DNA of 64,000 nucleotides, taken from NCBI GenBank assembly GCA_030411725.1, contig MU839837.1:806001-870000 (forward strand). Reading direction: 5' to 3'. This stretch comes from Echria macrotheca (lineage: Eukaryota; Ascomycota; Sordariomycetes; Sordariales; Schizotheciaceae). The position numbers and the translations under genes were made by a program. The notes below the pieces were generated by a model that did no database searches, had not been told where the DNA came from, and was given only the letters and a program-made list of their open reading frames with translations. The first letter of the stretch is position 1. Each line of letters begins with the position of its first letter. Shown here one piece after another: positions 9,752-20,478 of this stretch.

Positions 9752-12004
9752 CTAGGCCCCGGCAGTTTCGCTAGCGTTGTCCGTGATCGCCTTCACAATC
9801 TCAGGATAGTCCTCGTACGTCTTGGTGCCATCATCATGGTACACCTTGGCGCTGACACCGATCTTGAACGAGGAATGCTCGGCCAGGTCCCTGGGATCGT
9901 GCATCTCACCGCTTTTCTACACGAGCAAGCATGTCAGTCAAAGCACCACCACAGCACAGGATTATACAGCGAGAAACTTACAAAGACAACTCTCCACCGC
10001 AGATACTTGATCAAGAAAGGCTTGACATGCTCAGGCCGCAGACTCTCGAGCCCATTGCCCTCAGGCAACTCGAGATACGTCAGCAGCAACGGCGTAATCG
10101 GCGTCGTGTCGCTCGAGATCTGCCCGAGCGCCTCGAGGTCGCCGCAGTTGTCGCACGCATCGCTCGACGCCACGAACATGTGGTTGATACCCGCCAAAAA
10201 GGGCGAGCGCGCCAGCACGTTTGAATCTGCATCGGCAGAGGGTACCTCGCCCGGCTTCGCGAGGAAGAAGTAGATGGTGAAGGGCCCGTGGCCGGCCGAG
10301 CGCTGCACCGACGAGTCGACGTACCACTCGCGGTCGAAGACGGGGTCGATCTTCTTGGTCACCACGGGCGCCACGGGCGGCGACGGCGCAGCGACGGATG
10401 ATTCTGCCACAGGAGGGACCGTGTTGGCCATGCTCATGCTCATGCTCATCATCATGGCGACCGGGGCCGGCGCCGGCGGCGGGGCAATGTTGAGCGACTG
10501 CACGATGTGCAGCTTCATGCTGCGCGGCTGCGGGACGGGTTGGGATGTGGTCTTGGGCTTCGAGAGGCCGGTGAAGAAGTACGAGGCGTGCACCTTGGCG
10601 TAGGAGGGCAAGACAGAAGTCTTCTTGGGCGCCGTGACGGTCGGGTCATCGGGCTTCACGCGCTGCCAGTCGTACTTGGCCTTGAGCTTCTTGAGGAGCG
10701 CGTCGGTCTTGTCGCCCTTCTTCCACCCGACCAGGTCGTCGTACGTGTACCCGAGGTCTTCGGTGTTCTTGGTATCGTCCGACGTGTAGAACTTGCCCTT
10801 GCCGGGGCCGGAGCGCTGCCGGTAAAAGGGGAGCAGGTCTTTCTCGTTCTCCGACTTCTGGTTGGGCCGCGTGGTCTTGGGGAACCACACGTCCGGGTGG
10901 AAGGCCTGCCACAGCGACCAGACGCGGTCGATCTGGGCGTGGTGGAACCAGAAGACGGGGTCGAAGGCGGCCACCGAGATGTCGCTCATGTGGCCCTTGC
11001 CGCCGATGAAGTTGTGGTAGTTGCCGTGGAACCCCTCGATTGAGCCACTTCCGACGATCTTGGTCTTGGTCTCGTCGAGCTTCTCGAAGGATGTCAGGTC
11101 ACCGGTCGCGAGGAGGCGGTCCGACGCAACAGACGCCAGGGTGGCATATGGGGCCGTGGTGATGAGATCAAAAAAGGTCGTGATGGTGGCCTGTCGGGCC
11201 TTGTTGAGCGACTCACTGAGCGCTGGCAAGTCGTGCTCGGTTTGGGTCGTCGACGTGGGCCAGCGGAGAGTTTGCGAGGTCGAGAATCTCCCTCTTGTCT
11301 GCAGAAGACGTAAGCTGTCTGTGGATATTACAAGGTCCGACACGCAGACATACCGTTGCCCAGTCGCCCTGGGGAAGCTGGCCTGTTTCTGTCTTGAAGC
11401 GGTATGCGTAAAGGGGGTTGTCAATCTCCTTAATGGTGTCGGAAGGTGCTAGCTTGACGTTGATCCGCGGCTCATTGAAAACATCAGGCAGGCGGAAGTC
11501 GTACTTGAACCACTGATCCTCACGGGGGCCCGGCCACTTCACTCCGCGGTCATCACGAGGACGGAAGTAGTCGAGGTAGGGCAGGCGGAAGGCTTTAGCC
11601 GCCAGTTGATATCTGTCGCGGTGAGGCTGGTCATACTTGCCGGCGATCTCAACCATGTTCTGGTAGATGGTCTGCTCGAGGAGCATCAGGAAGGGACGGT
11701 GCCAGGTCGGGAAGATCATGCGTCCGTGGGGACAATAACCGCCAAAGTTGGCACCCTTGCTGCTAAACTCATTCAAGACGCCGTCCCAGCTGGTGCTGGG
11801 AAAGCCATGGATGCCGGCGATGGAATAGTAGCCGAGGAGGTTGGGGTTCTTCTGCATCAGGGCCAGGGCCTGCAACATGAGGTTGAAGGTGTCGGGCTTT
11901 TCGATGAGCAGCGTGTCAATGTCGACTCTGGGCTGCACATCGCCTGTGAGGGCCTTCATTCCCACCACGACACCCTGGGTGGCGAGTTCCTGTGTAGTTG
12001 CCAT
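9752..12004 (-). CDS. tyrosinase / polyphenol oxidase
   Basis: Three exons, 12004-11354, 11298-9982 and 9916-9752 (GTATGT and GTAAGT donors, all phase 0), give 710 residues. This is a type-3 copper oxidase that hydroxylates monophenols and oxidises diphenols, the first steps of DOPA-melanin. The Cu-A site shows H66, then CPHGRMIFPTWHR with H93 and H102, and C91 placed for the Cys-His thioether bond of fungal tyrosinases. Cu-B shows GFHGNYHNF (H308, H312) and FDPVFWFHHAQIDR (H336/H337). After the catalytic core comes a proline/methionine-rich linker (about 465-530, MMMSMSMSM at 499-507). A C-terminal domain (REWYVDSSVQRSAGHGPF onward) matches the lid removed on activation in latent tyrosinases. 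No signal peptide, so it is probably cytosolic, as for melO-type enzymes. Confidence 0.93.
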
Positions 12005-13234
12005 GGTGAAGGGGATGTTGAACTATGCCTTAGCATAGTCGAGCACCGATTTAGATGGATTGAAGCAAGAGTATGAGGTTGAGATGAAGAGATGACAATT
12101 CCAACAGGCGGGGTCTGCTTTAGACTTATTCAAATAGCCTCAGTCCAACGATTCATTCCGTCTTTTGTTCCCAAATCATCTTCCACTTCGGTCTCCGTCC
12201 TCTGCGTCCACGGCTCAGACGAGTCGACTCAGCCAGCCATGAAGTGGTTTCCCCTCACGAGTTGTCCAGTTTCGATAGAGTACCCGAGGGTCTAGTATTC
12301 TTAGATCCATTTCATTGGCGGTTTCACCTGTGATATGCGGTGTCGATGCAGTCGTAGATGCTTGGCGGGCGCTAGGGTTCTAGGCTCGGACTTGCACGGT
12401 GTTTTGCACATCTCAGCTCGCCACAGGAATCCTTCGCAGCTAGCCTAGCCCTCAGTCGAACCACTCACAACACAGCGACACAGTCTAGACTCTAAAATGC
12501 AGGGATGAATACCCCTGGCATGAGCAGACTAACTCATTTTCATTTTAGTATATATGTACGGGGCAGGACGGAGTTACCGCTGCTAGACTGTTTCTGGGAA
12601 GCTGAAATGCGTCGGAAACCGTCACTTATCTCTCTGTAGAATGCAAAGCAATTGTCTTCTGCGGAGGTTTTTGCCCTCTGCGCCAAGCGTTCGCCGGACC
12701 GAAGCACCGAGTAAGGATCATGTCGAGAATGTGATGCAGAAAAAAGGACATCCTTCCTTCCACACCTTAGGTATTCCCATTATACACGACAGAGAAGGCC
12801 AGACGCAGCCGGATCGAAGCAAGCATGTCTGCGAGATTCATTCTCTCATGGTGTCCGGTGCCTCTGGCGCAAGTAGGGGTCCGACCATTCAGCATCCGGC
12901 ATTGCGGCACGCAAGTTTTCCATCTGTAAGAATTACACTTGTCACAGCTACGACGGGGATTTGAGAGGCCCCCTCAGGATGTGAAGAGAGAATAAAGAAG
13001 AAAAGGGTGTTAATATTATCTTGGTAGCTGGCTCAGGTAGGCTGTAGTCCGCTCCCTCCGTACTGCATGTTCGCGAGTCCGGTGAGGAAGCAGCATTACA
13101 GCCATCTATGCTCATGATGACAGCTTTTGAAAGAAATCAAGAGTCAACGTAATCTCGTGTGTGTTCGGAGAAGATTTGCGTCGAACCCTTGGTAAACCCG
13201 CGCAGTAACAGGTGTTCGGTCTGCTGTCCTGCGA
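12005..13234. other. intergenic region between tyrosinase and HET gene 2
   Basis: About 1.2 kb. It contains the tyrosinase upstream region. A TATA-like run (GTATATATG, about 12546) lies 90 bases before an ATG at 12641 that opens a 107-codon frame with no recognisable feature; I do not call that a gene. Confidence 0.4.
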
Positions 13235-15106
13235 CTACTTTGAAATAGGTAGACCGAATTTCTTCCCTTTCAATTGCTTGCGTTCCTTGCCTGTTTCATG
13301 TTCCTTTGGCGGCTTCCGGGATTGTTCCTTGATCTCGATCTCGTGTACCATTCGCCCAAAATACTTGACGACCTTGATTTCTGCTTCGAGAGCAGTTTCT
13401 GACCCATTGTCATCCGTATGGTTGGAGGCTAGGGGTTTACCTGAGATCCTAGCCTCCAGGCCCATCTCCATAGCCGACTCGATCTGTTCAGCGGCCATTT
13501 GCATAAGCCTTTCCATCCAGGCTGCCGAGTCATGACCGTCAATATCACGCGGCGTCCTGGCCGACCATTCAAAAGTCTTGCAGAATGGTAAAATAGTCGC
13601 GATTCCATGTCGAAGCCCCCAGATGACGAACCAGTCCTGAATGCCTCTGCGAAGGCTAGCTCCTCCCCATACAGAATGTGATTGGTAAATACTAGCGACG
13701 CGGGATTTACCCGCCATGTAGTCGGACATCATGAAATGTCGTGGCTTCCCGTATATCTTCGCAGCCCAAGGGGGCATATCTCGGTCTGGAAACTCCCTGA
13801 TAATCTTGCAACCTGCTCGTTGAAGGTCTTGTGAAAGAACAAACCGGGCGTCGGGGGATCCGCGTTTCTGGTCATTTGGCTCTTGAAGGATGATCCTGGT
13901 TTTGAGCATGCTAGTCATTTCCCCGGCCGGGATTATCAGGGATACTTGTAAGTGTGAGTTTGCTGTGCCAGAGGGCGGCTGAGGATCATCGCGAAGCCCG
14001 GCAAGGCAGAATCGAGATCCGCCGTGGTCTCCAGGCACAGCTGGAGCTATATCACGGAGCTGGAAGATGGGAGCAGTCTTATCGGTCTTTTCCAGAAGAA
14101 GCGCCACACACGCAAACTCGTCGTCGGCCCGGCTGCAGCTTAAGACGGCAGTGCGTGCGAGCTTGAGTCCAGTTTCATCTGTCCTTCCTTCGTGGCCCAA
14201 ATGCACATCCAGCTCGATCCCAGAGTCATGGTTTGTCGTGATGAAGTCAGAAAGAAGGCGCGGAATGGGGCGAAAAAGTTGTCCATCGGAGAAACAGATG
14301 GGGTGTGGGGCGAAAACAGCTTTTGGTCTTCTAAACACACCCGGCCAGTCGCGCCAAGCAAGGATGGTCTGGTCGTTGGATTGGCGTACAATCTGCTCCT
14401 GGAGACGGCGGAACGCTTTTGGGCCTTCGCCGTAGAGCAGCGGCATCGAGACGTCGAAGATTCCCAGGAGGGAGTAGGCAATATCCTCGATGCGCGTCGT
14501 TTCTCGACGGGCCGCCCACGACATCCTCGCGCTGATGGAGTACGAGCTGACCAGTTCGCTCCTTTCGATTCTGCCGCCGAGGTGTTCGGTCTTGACCCTC
14601 AACAGTAGGACGTCAATCTTGGTGATTGTTGCGATCTGCGACGCGAGATTGCAGCGGTCGCCAAACAAAATCCAGGTCGAATCAACGAATTGGACATCAG
14701 GAGGCGCGATAAGCTCCTGGAGGGTCCAGCCGCGAGTGAACCAGCGGCTGTCTTCGAGCTTGTCGGTACCATGCGTATAGTCGGACAGAAAGGCGTAGCA
14801 GACTCTAGAGTCGCGATACCACGCAAACATTGAATTAATAGCCTCGGATAGCTCGGCGCTGCTAGACTTGTCAATGCAGCAGGTATCGATCCAGATGTAC
14901 TGGTAACCGTTCTCCTTGGCCAGCCTGGCACTCCTCAGCACCTTGTCCAGCCCATTCTTCCCGCAGGCCTCGAGATGGGGTCTGCCGTGTCTAGCATCAT
15001 CGAAAAGAACTTCTTCAGAACCCCAAGTGTGTGAGAGAATAGCGTATTCGGGTATCGCCGAGAGCCAGAGTTCGAGCTCAAGTGTTGTGGTATTGAGAAG
15101 ACGCAT
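13235..15106 (-). CDS. HET-domain (heterokaryon incompatibility) protein 2
   Basis: Intronless, 623 residues from the MRLLNTTTLELE start at 15106 (an in-frame ATG at 15178 would add 24 residues). HET blocks in order are PEYAILSHTWGSEEV, GYQYIWIDTCCIDKSSSAEL, WFTRGWTLQELIAPP and RIEDIAYSLLGIFDVSMPLL, then YGEGPKAFRRLQE. It clearly belongs to the same subclass as HET gene 1; TCCIDKSSSAEL is identical in both. The C-terminal 350 residues have no recognised domain and end in a lysine-rich tail (KEQSRKPPKEHETGKERKQL), which may be a nuclear or membrane-binding signal. The inferred role is triggering incompatibility cell death. An upstream partner is not visible, but a DUF6594 gene and a HET relic lie within 2.5 kb. 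Confidence 0.92.
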   Translation of the reverse strand: MRLLNTTTLELELWLSAIPEYAILSHTWGSEEVLFDDARHGRPHLEACGKNGLDKVLRSARLAKENGYQYIWIDTCCIDKSSSAELSEAINSMFAWYRDSRVCYAFLSDYTHGTDKLEDSRWFTRGWTLQELIAPPDVQFVDSTWILFGDRCNLASQIATITKIDVLLLRVKTEHLGGRIERSELVSSYSISARMSWAARRETTRIEDIAYSLLGIFDVSMPLLYGEGPKAFRRLQEQIVRQSNDQTILAWRDWPGVFRRPKAVFAPHPICFSDGQLFRPIPRLLSDFITTNHDSGIELDVHLGHEGRTDETGLKLARTAVLSCSRADDEFACVALLLEKTDKTAPIFQLRDIAPAVPGDHGGSRFCLAGLRDDPQPPSGTANSHLQVSLIIPAGEMTSMLKTRIILQEPNDQKRGSPDARFVLSQDLQRAGCKIIREFPDRDMPPWAAKIYGKPRHFMMSDYMAGKSRVASIYQSHSVWGGASLRRGIQDWFVIWGLRHGIATILPFCKTFEWSARTPRDIDGHDSAAWMERLMQMAAEQIESAMEMGLEARISGKPLASNHTDDNGSETALEAEIKVVKYFGRMVHEIEIKEQSRKPPKEHETGKERKQLKGKKFGLPISK

Positions 15107-15686
15107 TTCGACCGACGACGGCAAACCTGTCGTTAACAAAGTTGAGTAATTGTCTAGGCTGTTCAAAAACACTGGCACGACCGGTGTCCTAACGTCAAGT
15201 ATCTCGGATGTGTACCTAGATAAAGTGCCTTAGGTAGGTAGTTGAGATCCACGCTGAGCAGCAGATTGGATTCTCACTCTCAGTCGAGCGGGGGATGAGC
15301 ACCACCCTTCAATTTTGCTGCGCCACAATTGTCAAACATCCCAGGAATAACCATACTTCCGGTCGCTGCACGTTGACTGTGGTGGCAGACGCTGACGATA
15401 CCGAGATACCGCGACGTTATTGGGCGCCGCTGTGATATCATGCAGCTTCAGGCACATGCGACACACCTGCAGGCGCAATGTGTTCAGCTCGCCCTGCACT
15501 TTGGGCCAGGTTCATGATGCTAGAGCTCGGCTTCCGGAAGAAGGCCAAAACGATGCTCAGGAAGCCTGGCTTAGCTTGCAACCAAGGTGCCACCCTAGGC
15601 ACAATACCTAGGGTATGAAGTTGACCAGACATGACATGGCGTTGAAGTACCTGATTCAAGGGGCAAACGCCAGAAAACTACCTACC
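15107..15686. other. intergenic region upstream of HET gene 2
   Basis: About 580 bases. It includes a TAGGTAGGTAG tract near 15233 and an ACCTACCTAAG motif just before the HET relic. No intact gene is seen. Confidence 0.4.
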
Positions 15687-16420
15687 TAAGCAACTTTCGT
15701 GCCGCTGGGGGAGTGCTGTCGGGAGCAGGACACTCAACACAAATATCTCGCAGCACTAGGTACTCAAGGATCCCTCTTGCAAAACTTCCCAAGACGATTC
15801 GGGACGCGATCAATATCACTCGAGGCCTGGGATACAAGTATCTTTGGGTCGACAGCCTGCGCATCACCCAAGACCCCGCCGAAGATCGGCAACAAGAAGC
15901 CTCTCGCATGGCTGCCGTCTATGAGACTGCGCCTCTTACTATTTCGGCGTCTGCATCCGAGTCGGCCGATGCTAGCCTTCTATTCAAGCCAAACCCGATA
16001 TATCTCGGCACTCTGAGCCGTCGGGGCTGGTGTTTGCAGGAGCGAGTCCTCTCCCAACGTTTTCTCCACTTCGGCGCCTCCCAAGCCCACTGGGAATGCC
16101 TCAGCGCCGCCCGGAGCGCCGACTACAGCAGCCAGAACGACAGCGGGCTCCCTGGGCGTCCCCGCCTTCCACTCCGACCTTCGTCGCAGGATCCCCAAGC
16201 CGGAGCTACGACGAGATTAAGAATGTATTCGCGCTGTTCATCGCCCAGTTGGATATGGGCGGGGAGGATTGCGGACATTCCAATGACTGCGGCGCCGGTT
16301 TTGCACACCGTCTCTTGGTCGAGGGGCGTACACTTAACGTACGGGATCGATCAGACACCACCCGTATCCATGAATCTGAATCCGGCTCGACAGATACATC
16401 TGATCTCAGTTACCCACTGA
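15687..16420 (+). pseudogene. HET-domain relic, frameshifted and without start
   Basis: The frame from about 15713 lacks an ATG but reads a HET domain of another subclass: IPLAKLPKTIRDAINITRGL, then GYKYLWVDSLRITQDPAEDR, then MAAVYETAPLTISASASES and GWCLQERVLSQRFLHFG. In that subclass the WVDSLCI block normally keeps its cysteine, which is arginine here. Just upstream, in a different frame (15689-15745), SCRWGSAVGSRTLNTNISQH resembles the expected LSHCWG...TT..NI.. opening block and then meets a stop. This indicates a frameshift at about 15745. The remainder to 16420 loses similarity. Best read as a decayed HET gene next to the intact HET gene 2, divergently oriented. Confidence 0.7.
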
Positions 16421-16538
16421 GACTTTTGTCGCCGGTGAGTGTGAGATATCCCCGCTGACAAACACGACCAGCACCGCAGCATATCTAAAGACTGTATCAG
16501 CAAACCACACCGAGAATCTGATCTGACAGACGATGAAC

Positions 16539-17413
16539 CTACGCTGCAGTAGCGGCAAAAACCTCTGCTCTTTTCGCGCTAGTCATCAAGCCGACACTCA
16601 GCGCAAAGCCGGCAGTGAATCCAGCCACGATGCCGAGCTTGGTGAGATCCGAGGCCACGAAGTACAGGATGACGATGGGCCCGACGAGCAGGAAAGCGGC
16701 TACGACGATGCTGATGCTGGCGACGGCGACAGATATCGACTTCTCGCTGAATCTGCCGATCCGGTGAAGACCATCGCGGGAGAGCTCTTCGCGATACGTC
16801 GGCCAGTAGCGCCTCAGGAGGAGGGAGAGATAATCCGTCTCCGACGACCCGTCGGTTCCCAGCAGGACAAGATCGTTCGGGTCGTCCAGGGCCGTCTTTG
16901 CGATCCCGCCTAGTGCCGGATACGGCTTGGTGAACCATTGCCTGTAAGCGTCCAGCACGCGCTGGCTGGGCCGGTTTAGCTTTGCGACCTCGTCGTTGAG
17001 GAGCAAAGCCTCAGCTTGTAGCGTACATATATTAGTATTGTACAAGCACCAGTGTCTGAGTGACCAAACGTACAATAGTCCTTCAGAACGATGTCGATCT
17101 CGGCCATGAGCTCGGTGCGGACACGGGCGGCCTCGTCTCCGGCGGCGAGGCGCTGCACCATCGTCTCCCAGGTTCGTGCAGCGTCCTTCGCGTCCATGTC
17201 GTCGCTTGCAGCGTCCTGGGCGTCCAGCTCGCCGAGACGCTTCTCGAGAGCCGCGAGTCTGCATTGCTTGTAGAGCAGCGAGCGGGCGCGAAGCTCGCCG
17301 AATTTGCGGTAGATGCTTGTCTCGCCGTCGGGATCTAGCGCAATCCATCGTGCAACCTCGGCAAAGCCCTCCTTCATTAGCGGAGTGGGAAAGGCGGTTA
17401 TGTTGCTGCTCAT
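16539..17413 (-). CDS. DUF6594-type membrane protein
   Basis: Two exons, 17413-17074 and 17014-16539 (donor GTACGT, branch TACTAAT, phase 1), give 271 residues. The N-terminal block WIALDPDGETSIYRKFGELR and LLYKQCRLAALEKRLGELD is followed by a charged coiled-coil-like stretch. Next come the mid block RPSQRVLDAYRQWF and the end of the protein: two hydrophobic segments (VASISIVVAAFLLVGPIVIL and a second at IVAGFTAGFALSVGLM) and the terminal AKRAEVFAATAA. This order is what I know for the fungal DUF6594 family: long helical cytosolic part, two C-terminal membrane helices. Function is unknown; members often occur near HET and NLR genes, which fits here, but that link is inference. It is transcribed divergently from the retropepsin-like gene with 449 bases between starts. 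Confidence 0.85.
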
Positions 17414-17862
17414 GCAAAAGTGGACGCAACCGTCTGCGCGGTTTGGGCGGTCTGTCGGTGGAAAATGAGAGTGCAAGGTCTGTTGGAGAGTCGCCTGTTG
17501 GGCAGGCAGACGGCAACAGAAAGTGAGCGTGAGCAAGGACGGAAGGTGGGTGCCTCAGGTTGAACGACATTGTCCACAAGGAATTGTTGGTTGGTACCCC
17601 GGGTTGTCCCTGATTCGCAGAAATGGCGCTGGCAGTGTTTCCTCTGCGCAACCGACGAGGCTCCAAGGCAGCAGCGACCAGAGCCAAGCGCACTTGCACC
17701 AGCTAAAGATGTGCGGGGAATCGCAGCGCGTATCATTTCTTCCCCCTCAATTCCAGTTTTCTTCTCTTCGCGTCTGTTTGGCCCTCCCTGAGTCTCTGTC
17801 CTCCGAGCCTCCGCTCGTCTCCTCTTCCTCATCTCCAACGCGGTCCTGTCTCAGCACCAACG
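17414..17862. promoter_or_regulatory. shared divergent promoter region
   Basis: 449 bases separate the start codons of the DUF6594 gene (minus) and the nucleoside-hydrolase/retropepsin gene (plus). The right half is CT-rich on the plus strand (TTCTTCCCCCTC, CTCTTCCTCATCTCC), a usual pattern just upstream of fungal start codons. No clear TATA box. The arrangement would allow co-regulation. Confidence 0.4.
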
Positions 17863-19800
17863 ATGGATCACAGCCTGGGCAGCGAGTATGAACACAACTT
17901 TTACACCATTGGCACTCCGCGGGCAGAAACAGAGGTGTCTGCTCTCTTTGCTGAAGATGCATCTAGCTTCTATAGTCTGCGTCATGGACATGGAGATTTG
18001 GTGCTTCAATTACTGAACCCGAAACCCAACGAGCGACTGGAAATACTGCTGATTACCGACATGAAGCATGAGGCTGATGACCGATGGGCGATGGAAATTC
18101 TAGCCAGGATGCATCATTCTCGAACCATTGACTTTGTCGGCGTCATTACCAGGCAGGATTCATCCGTCGAGCAACGGGCGCTGTATCTAGCAATTCTCGC
18201 CCGTCAGTTCGGGCTCATCGACCTCCCGATTGCCATTGACACGGCGGATACCCCGAGCGAAACACACAACTTCCAGTTCCTGCATGCCGCCGAACTCAGA
18301 GACAAGCTCGACAGAGAAGCGTGGTTTCATTCTCTAACGCCACCAACAGCCGTTCACGTCTCCTCGCCACAGGATTTCAAGGATCATTTTGACGATTCCT
18401 GGCCCATGTATACCAGGAGTCTCAGGGCGTCAATATACCTTAAGAGAAACTCGCATTATCTAACTAGAAGGGAGGGTGCTCCGTTGTGGTCCGACTTCTC
18501 CTCTGGTCAGAGACAATACTTCGTTCCCGGAACAGCAACTGGACGGCCAGTCAAGGCCGTGCCAGATACTGGCGCCGACGCGAATATCATATCACAGACA
18601 TTTGCCTCCGACCTCGGCTTGGCCATCACACCCGGGACGGCGAGGACGATACGGCTCCCCAACAGGAAGCCGATGCACTCGCCCGGAAAGGTCCAGTTTC
18701 CTTGGAAGTTTGCCGGCGAGCTGAAGGAGCACCTCATCGACTGTTGGGTGCTTCCAGGTTGTGTGCACGACCTGGTCCTTGGCAGTGGTTTCCTGCGTGC
18801 CACCAAGACACTGACCAAGTTCAAGGATCGTATCATTCGGAAGGTTGTGCAGATACCGAAGTTCCTGCGGCTCCGACTTCTAGGCGACGAGAGCCAACGC
18901 CTGCTTGGTTACCTCGACGGCCATGCCACGGCAGCCCTTCCCGATACCGGATCCGACGCCATGTTTGTGTCCGGCAACTACGCGCGCCGTATTGGCCTGA
19001 ATGTCGACAGCGATCCCGAAAACTGGCTGCAGGTCGAGTTTGCCGACGGCTCGACGGCGTGGACGAGCGGAGTGGCGCGCAACGTCTCCTGGAGGGTGGG
19101 TGGCAAGACGATCCGATGCGACTTTCACGTTCTAGACGATCTATGCGTGGACGTGGTGTTGAGCAAGGACTATCTTTTTGAGATGGCGGTTTTTACCGAG
19201 CACTGCGATAGCTTCTTCGACAGCGAGTCGGAGGAAGACATCTTCCACCTCTGCAACATCCGCTTGATCGGACGATATGGCGACGTCTTGGGTAGCTTGG
19301 AAGACGAATACGTGGAAGATGGTAAGTTGAAGACCAAGTCCTGATACCACCACCGATACTCGACGTGGACAAGAAAGTTATATGCTAATTATCCCCGACT
19401 TTCAGTCACATCACCGGACGCGTTTAGCCCTGAAATGCTCCAGCGCGAGCTCGCACGCCGGGATCTCATCCGCGACGAGATATCCGCTCTGCCCGCCGAC
19501 CAACAAGACGCGGCACGGCTGGCGGAGGAGGAGAGACGGAAGAGGTGGGAAGAGTTGCGACAGGCACACAAGGAACGCTGGCGTAACGGAACGCCCGGTT
19601 CAGGGCGCCCGGAAGACATGTCCCCAGCCCTGGGACAAAGCGCCGTTGGATTAGGCACATCTGGGGCAAACCAAGTCTCGGACAACGCGGTGCAAAGCAA
19701 AAGGGGCAAGTCGTCCCTGAGGGATGTCTGGCGGAAGCGCAAAATCAGCTTGCCTATCCCCTTGCGTTACCTAAAGCGGCCCAGCGAAGCAGCATCTTGA
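17863..19800 (+). CDS. nucleoside-hydrolase-like segment fused to two retropepsin-like domains
   Basis: Two exons, 17863-19321 and 19406-19800 (donor GTAAGT, branch GCTAAT, phase 1), give 617 residues. Residues 60-127 (EILLITDMKHEADDRWAMEI, then IDFVGVITRQ and LPIAIDT) resemble the first part of the nucleoside hydrolase fold, with an acidic TDM...ADD patch where these bind calcium. The rest of that fold is not evident. Two aspartyl-protease-like units follow: VPDTGADANIIS (D235) with the late strand DLVLGSGFL, and LPDTGSDAMFVS (D361) with DVVLSKDYL. Each unit has the DTG triplet and downstream hydrophobic motif of retropepsins, so one chain could supply both catalytic aspartates. The tail is a charged helix (LAEEERRKRWEELRQAHKER) with a basic end. 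No polymerase or integrase is present, so this is not an intact retroelement. Role unknown; context suggests signalling or recognition. Confidence 0.82.
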
Positions 19801-20478
19801 CATCCTTCGCGTTTCCTTCTCGCGGCTTGGCTGTATGTATCGAATGACGGGCGTTGGTAGAATGAGCGGAGTACGGGAACTATGATCTGGGAGTCTTGTG
19901 GGGGAGGTATCGGGCTATCTCTGGCGTTTCCTGCGAATTTCGTATTTCTGAGGATGTAACCGATAATTTTCGATGTTATGAATCTACTTGACCATTTCTA
20001 CCTCTTTAAAGTTCTCGCACCGTGATAAGCATGAAACGGCACAGGCTGAACAGAGAAATACAAATTCGAGTCATTAGCAAGGAACAGTAGTGCCACAAAG
20101 CGTTAACGTTAGTTTACATGTAGACATTACACACGACCCACAAACTCTACGACAAACCATGACGTGTCTCACATCAGTGACTGGATGATACTCTACTTCC
20201 ATTACTATACGGGGATATGACGATGGTACAGCTGAAGAGACGACCTAGTAGACCTAAACAAAACAAAAGAAATGCTAACCTCGCTGGCTAGATCTAGTGA
20301 TGACTGGTGCTGTCCTCAAAACCCCCTATTCCTCAAAACACAAAACCAAAACAAAGTGCAAACGCCGTCCCATGACCGACTTGAAGCTTTCCCGACTCCC
20401 CCATCCTCAGGTAAGGTATACAATCTTTCTCCCCATTACATCCACCACATATGTACCCCCATCTCTTAAGAAGAGCAC
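19801..20478. other. intergenic region between convergent genes
   Basis: About 680 bases between two convergent 3' ends. The sequence is AT-richer than its surroundings. No gene or repeat supported. Confidence 0.4.

Noticed and set aside
12641..12964. 107-codon frame with an upstream TATA-like run
   Set aside because: Translation looks random and no leader or splice signals support it.
17863..19800. Possible retrotransposon gag-pol fragment because of the DTG motifs
   Set aside because: No reverse transcriptase, RNase H, integrase or zinc knuckle around it, and the gene has a consensus intron and a non-retroviral N-terminal segment.
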